A stretch of DNA of 64,000 bases from Thuidium tamariscinum (Eukaryota; Streptophyta; Bryopsida; Hypnales; Thuidiaceae): the NCBI GenBank assembly GCA_947034885.2, contig OX344752.2, forward strand, positions 25,610,386 to 25,674,385, written 5' to 3'. Of the stretch, positions 58,861 to 64,000 are shown piece after piece (positions within the stretch are counted from its first letter, which is position 1; each line of letters starts with the position of its first letter). The notes beneath the pieces are model-generated. The model had not been told where the DNA came from. It saw only the letters and a program-made list of their open reading frames with translations, and made no database searches. The translations under genes and the position numbers were made by a program.

Positions 58861-60223
58861 CAAGCAACTATAACTATTGACTACTAATAAGCATAGAAAA
58901 ATTTATAATATTATTATGATTGAATCTAGAAAGATGATATATCATTAGATTTTTGTATATTACAAAAGATAAAAGAGTTCAGTTGTTTTTAGTTATTGAT
59001 ACTTCTTTGTCTTTAATTTGAGATCTAAATCTTAAAGCTTATAAAAGCATTAACTTTATTGTAAATCTTTTTTCAAAGATAAATCAAATATTCTATTATT
59101 CTTCATCTTTTAACCTATAATCATTGTAAAAAATTCATGTAAAATAGGAAATTAGCTTAAGCATTTGAGAATAGTGCCTAAAACATTCAGTATGCCCACA
59201 TCAAATTGAATGAAGAATATGAATATTGATTTATATTGCAAATTTAAAATATGTTTTAGTAAATGAAGTGACTGAACATTCATTAGCCTACTTGAAAATC
59301 TATTGTAAAAAAATATTATAAGTATATTTCTCTCATCATTAGAAGAATCAATAATACACTTTATAATGATATTCAATAATGTATTAACAATTACAATTTG
59401 TTTTTTGCCTTCAATTAAAAAAATGGAATAAATAGTAAGATGTTTACCTAAAATCAATGAAACAATTAAAATACAAAAATACAAATATGAAAGACATTAT
59501 AAAGAAAAAACATTTGATGCGGTACAAAATCAATCATTATTAAGAATTTACATATCATTTTTTCTATGGATAATATATTGATAGCAAATGAAATTGCACA
59601 ACACAATGTAAAACCATCTAATGAAGTTGATAAAAATATAAACAATGAGACCAAGAAAAAGAATATTGAACAACTCAATAGGAAGTATGATGCATTTTTA
59701 CAATACATGGATACTTTAAGACCTAATAAGACAAATTATGATGTAAAATTGGAAATTGAAAAGTATCATATGTGGTCCAAAAATGCTGAATGCTCATATC
59801 GTTGATTTTTGATAATTTTAATGAATAATTTAAAGATGTTTCACAAGCATATTCAAGGAATTTTATTAAAAAATGATTTAGAATGTATACAAACTATATT
59901 GTAACAATTTTATAGGATTCATACAAAATATTTACTTAAAGAAGTTTTGATTCTAACACTATAGTCTAAAGTAATTTCTAATTCAAAATATTGCTTTTCA
60001 AGTTATAATACACCATGTGATTTCCACATTTTTGAATTATTTTATATCATAGTATTTTTCTAATATCCAAAATCAACTTGACTTCTTAACCTTTCATTAT
60101 TGTATTTAATACATAACACATAATGTATTATATGTTGTAATTCACTTTTGAAACATTAGAAACAAAACAATTTATAATGGTTATTGAAGAAAGAAAACAA
60201 AAAAACTTCATACTAGCCATCCA
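58861..60223. other. AT-rich region upstream of the BTB gene
   Basis: Very AT-rich. A plus-strand frame at 59566-59805 (79 codons, containing KYDAFLQYMDTLRPNK) has some protein-like character and could be an upstream exon or a small gene, but it ends in a stop and no donor fits. The minus frames here are noncoding in composition. Candidate promoter of the downstream gene. Confidence 0.3.
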
Positions 60224-63200
60224 ATGTTTCTTAGAAACTCAATAATGCAATTGTATTTTACTAAAAAGTCCATCAATAAAGAGACTAGAGAATCACAATT
60301 GGGTAGTTTAATCCCTGAAATGATAGAATACACAAGGCCATCTCATCAACGCCAAAAATGTTTTGAACATCCAACACTTAGTATATTTGGGCCAAATGTT
60401 GATCATTCAATAAATCAAGAAGACTTGCATAATCTTGATCTTACAATGACAATGACCCAAACAAATGCAATGTGTGAATCTGTATATAGCAAAAAATATG
60501 ATGATAAAATGTTTCCTGAACCTCCGGAAGAACAAGATGTTGTAGAAATAATAAAAAGTCACTTAGGTAAAATAAGAAAACCTTATGAACCTCCTGAACT
60601 TCTAGAAGGTCCTGCCGATGTCTTAATTTGGTATAAAACTAGTCGTTCAAGTGACAAACAAATGCTTCTTAGAGCCCATTCACGAGTATTGAGTAGACAT
60701 TGCAATGCTTTTGAAGAGTTATTAGAATCTGGTATGAGAGACATGACACTACGGGAATATTTGGATAGACAATTTATACGATCAAGACAATTTGGTTAGT
60801 ATAAAAAATGTTCTTATATATTTTTGGATGTATTTTTACTAATACTATACAAATTATATATGATAGAGCATTTTAAGTATGTACTAAATATTAATTCATC
60901 ATGTTCAATAAATAAACTTATAATATTATTATTTGTATTGAAAAAAAATTATTTTAACAATATTGAATATATATTAAACAAATTTGTGCAAAAAGGTAAT
61001 TTCAGATGAAGATAGTGCAAGTACAGAATATGAAGTAGAACCAACTCTTGCTTGGTGTACTTTTAGACATCCTCAAAAACCAATTATAGTACCCAAAATT
61101 GTAACTGAAGCATTTCTTGCTTTTCAAGATGCACAAAAAAAAGCTCTACTACCACTACCATCAGAATTCCCAACATTTATATCCAATGAACAAATTTTGC
61201 AAGAAAAAATAGATAAAGGAGCTTTTGATATTATTAAAGAAAGTCACAAACTAGTTGCAAAAATGTCAAGTTTAGAGCTTCCACAAGAGTTAAAAGAACA
61301 ATTTGATAAATTTGCTGAAATTGTTACAAAATGTATACCATTTACACCTGAAGTTGACAAATCAATCAAAGATATTGAAGAAGAAGTTGAAAAAACTCCT
61401 GAACCTTATCAACGTACAATTCGTATAAGTTTCTCAGATTATGCTCCACCTGGATGGAAAAAACCCAATGAACGTGAATCTATTACAAATCCACGTCAAA
61501 GCTTATTAGCAAAGCATGATAGTCAATCTTCTCAAGTAATTGAAAGTGATACTCTTGTAAGGGGTGGTTTAATAGATGGTAAAGTTATTCGAGCTAGTGA
61601 AGCTGAATCCCATCTTGTTGGAGGAGAATTACAAGAGGAAAAACGACAAGATTCTCCTTTTGATGCAAATTTAGTTCGAGGAAGTTTACCAAGAGGAAGT
61701 CTAAAAAAAGGAAGCAAATTGCGTGAAAGTCTCTTAAATGGAAATCTTGTTGGTTCAGAGGTAAAAAATATAATTATACATCTTTAAAATAATAATGCTA
61801 AAATATACTATAACAAAACAATTCTATGTAATTTAATACAAAATAATTTAAAAATATATATTTTTTCATTATATCATATTATTATTCACAATACATTAGA
61901 ATGCATACTAATTTTGAATAAGTCTAATTAGATTTATTATTTCATTAATCATAAAAAATAACTTTATTATTATTCATTAGAAATCATATTTTTTCATAAA
62001 TTTTAATTATTTATTTAAATATTAAAATACAATTGAATATAATAACAAAATCATTTCATTATAATGAAATCTACATTTCATTTCAAAATTTTACAAGGAA
62101 TTTGAATATATTATCATATTATATTGAACCAAATCATCATTTTATTGGATATTTAATAAAATAAGATAATTTGATGTCATTGATAAAATTAGAATGTCTT
62201 TAATATCCTTGCACATAAACTATTCCATTGACTTGGTTCTTTTAACCACTACAAGAAAAAGAGGTGTTTTAAATATAGTCCCAAAAATAAGATTTTAAGT
62301 AACAACCTTTTTAGGAGATTTTAAGTAAAAAATACGTGTTGTTCTAGTAAAATTGTACTAAAAAGACACTTATTTCTTACCTAAAGTCTCCTAAAAAGGT
62401 CATTACTTAAAATCTTATTTCTAGGACTATACTTAAAACACCCCATTTTTTTGAAGTGAACATTTCAATTTGATTAGGTTGAATCTTTGCTTGAAGAATC
62501 TAAACCTGATATGGGTAAAGATGATGGTGAACTTGCACAAGAGAGAGTACAAGAAGAACAAACATTTTTTGCGAATTTTTTGGCGACATTACCATCTACT
62601 CCAGATGATAGTGAGGCAATTATAGATTGTCCTCCACAGCCACCTCCAACATATATTTTGAATAAGAATCAATGGACTGCTAATGGTGTTCATGGAGTAA
62701 TGGAATATTTGTATACTGAAAAATGCCACATACCATGTAATGAACTCCCTGAAGTATTTCAAGTGGCAAATGAGCTTTTACTTACTGAAGTAACTGAGGC
62801 TATTACATTAATGCCTCTTACTTCTTATCTTCGAGTTGCACTAATGAATGAAACAAATCGAGTAGCTTTACTTGAATTATGTACTCTTGCTAATTCAATC
62901 GAACGCCTAGGTTCAATTTTTTTAAATTCAAAACTCAAAATTTTTTAAATATGAAACGTAAAATAAAACTAAAAAAATCTTTTAATTTAACATTATTTGT
63001 ATTTAAATTAATAGTATACATTTAAATTTGAACGCATATGTATTTATATTACTACAATGCTTTTAAATTTGAATGCATGATATGGATTTATATTAGTATA
63101 ATACATTTTTATTTAAATGTATATTGATTTAATATTGATTTCTTCATCATCAAACTAATACTTCATTTGTAATTGATTGAGGGAATTGGGCAGTCAGATT

Positions 63201-64000
63201 TACAAATCCTAAAGAAATTTTGTCAATCATTTGAATATGGGACCAACTTGGACCTTATGCCATACACCTTTACACTTCACACTGGCTACATTGTAGGGAG
63301 AAAATATGAATTTTTGGAAGAAGGGTTTTTTGAGTATAAACTTGTCAAGGTTCCTTCATTATTTCGTTTAGTATACACATTTAATTATCATAATACAATT
63401 TCAAAATTTATGAGCTAAAATCCTATTTTTAGTAGGGAATGGATGTTCTATGCATTAGTCACTATATTTGATTGTTTTTAAACAACGAAGTTTTTTAAAT
63501 ATGCTTGAAAAAATCATAAGAATATTTTACAAATTGTACAAAATATTATCAATGTTAAATTATGGTAGGTAAATATACTACGAGTTCCTGAACCTGGTAT
63601 GAAATTATTTCAAAAGGCATCTCAGGAAGCTCAACATTTTATTATTAGTAAACCTCACCCTGAATGGATTGGTGAAAAGGCTAGAATTGATGTCTCTAAA
63701 CATTATCCTCGCAAGGTAATTTGATAAAATTATGAATGTGTTGACTCATACATGATCTATTCACGTATTATTTCTCTTGTGAAATTTAAAAAATATATAT
63801 TTCAATTTTTTTAATACAAAAAGATTATGCCAATATATTTTTTAATATAATTGTTCAAATGCAATGGAAAGTTCAATATGTGTATGAACCGAAATCGAGA
63901 CAAAGGATGGTTTATAACAATATTTGGACCTAAGATTGTGGAAGAATGTTATAAGTTCTACAAGCATATTCAAAATTGGACTCACAAACCAATGGAAGTA
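60224..64000 (+). CDS. BTB/POZ-domain gene, 5' part, at least five exons
   Basis: Five exons fit with GT-AG junctions and matching phases: 60224-60794, 61006-61760, 62478-62910, 63585-63715 and 63872 to beyond the window. The first holds the front half of a BTB domain (residues 131-175: ADVLIWYKTSRSSDK, then LLRAHSRVLSRHC). The third holds the back half (about 512-565: GVHGVMEYLYTEKC, then ELPEVFQVANELLL). BTB domains mediate dimerisation and often recruit cullin-3. About 330 residues lie between the halves, much more than the usual few, including a proline/acidic stretch and six pentapeptide-like units (412-441). The start ATG is the first in the frame; a splice acceptor-like TTTCTTAG at 60226-60233 means the real first exon may be further upstream. 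I do not recognise the subfamily. The exon 4 acceptor (CTACGAG) is weak but is the one that keeps the frame. Confidence 0.75.
62244..62461. mobile_element. CACTA-type MITE, 212 bp, in an intron of the BTB gene
   Basis: Left end CACTACAAGAAAAAGAGGTG (62247) is the canonical CACTA terminus. The right end, TTTTTTTGAAGTG (to 62458), is its slightly mutated inverse. AAC at 62244-62246 and 62459-62461 is the 3-bp duplication. The two halves fold on each other (AATAAGATTTTAAGTAA with TTACTTAAAATCTTATT). The distance to the splice acceptor AG (62476-62477) is only 16 bases past the duplication. Confidence 0.9.
63173..63418 (+). other. ORF-like segment inside BTB intron 3
   Basis: An 81-codon frame lies in the intron between exons 3 and 4. 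It is less AT-rich than its surroundings and includes DLQILKKFCQSFEYG, so it might be a captured gene piece or a retained old exon. No family recognised and no in-phase splice sites link it to the neighbouring exons. Confidence 0.2.

Overview
The window is nuclear DNA from a land plant, most likely a non-seed plant and probably a bryophyte such as a moss. Three things point there: spliced genes with GT-AG introns, a class I HD-Zip factor and an LSI2-like transporter; short GC-rich gene islands in long AT-rich, repeat-packed DNA; and a Rep-type transposon (Replitron) of a kind reported as abundant in non-seed plants. The species call is inference; no marker in the window settles it.

Layout. 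1-12.1 kb is AT-rich and repeat-derived: a perfect-ended CACTA-type MITE (1381-1562), a 267-bp tandem duplication (2665-3201), TIR elements at 8346-8770 and 10262-10685, and a short retroposed tail (10998-11091). 12.16-14.6 kb holds a complete HD-Zip I gene with a TATA box, long leader, one coding intron and a 349-residue product. 14.6-18.1 kb is unique sequence with no supported gene. 18.1-31.0 kb is a nest of mobile DNA: an element with TIRs and an approximately 10-bp target duplication (20416-26146) carries a TTAA-flanked element and a 3.7-kb TG..CA insertion with 5-bp duplication (solo-LTR-like, with a 57-bp tandem array), and a second copy of the same family lies inverted at 29490-31012. 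31.2-37.2 kb is a large foldback whose left arm was split by a very young Copia retrotransposon (31650-35857, identical LTRs, deleted reverse transcriptase). 37.5-41.1 kb is a third TIR element with an inner hairpin.

41.2-45.1 kb (minus strand) is a three-exon LSI2/ArsB-type efflux transporter of 495 residues, with leader sequence to about 46 kb. 46.6-49.2 kb is more MITEs and TTAA elements. 49956-55313 is a TTAA-bounded foldback interrupted by a 4.0-kb defective CACTA transposon that keeps the C-terminal part of its transposase (DUF4216-like).

56104-58860 is the item I rate highest: an apparent Replitron, bounded by 32-bp direct repeats, encoding on the minus strand a spliced Rep/HUH protein with an HLQ metal-binding motif, a YxxK tyrosine motif and a C-terminal acidic SUMO-interaction-like motif. 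One in-frame TGA breaks it. 60.2-64.0 kb holds the first exons of a BTB/POZ gene running off the window. Its BTB fold appears split by about 330 residues that include a run of pentapeptide-like repeats, and one of its introns carries a second CACTA MITE next to the splice acceptor.

The host genes do not form a functional cluster; the coherent story is layered transposition around three unrelated host genes.
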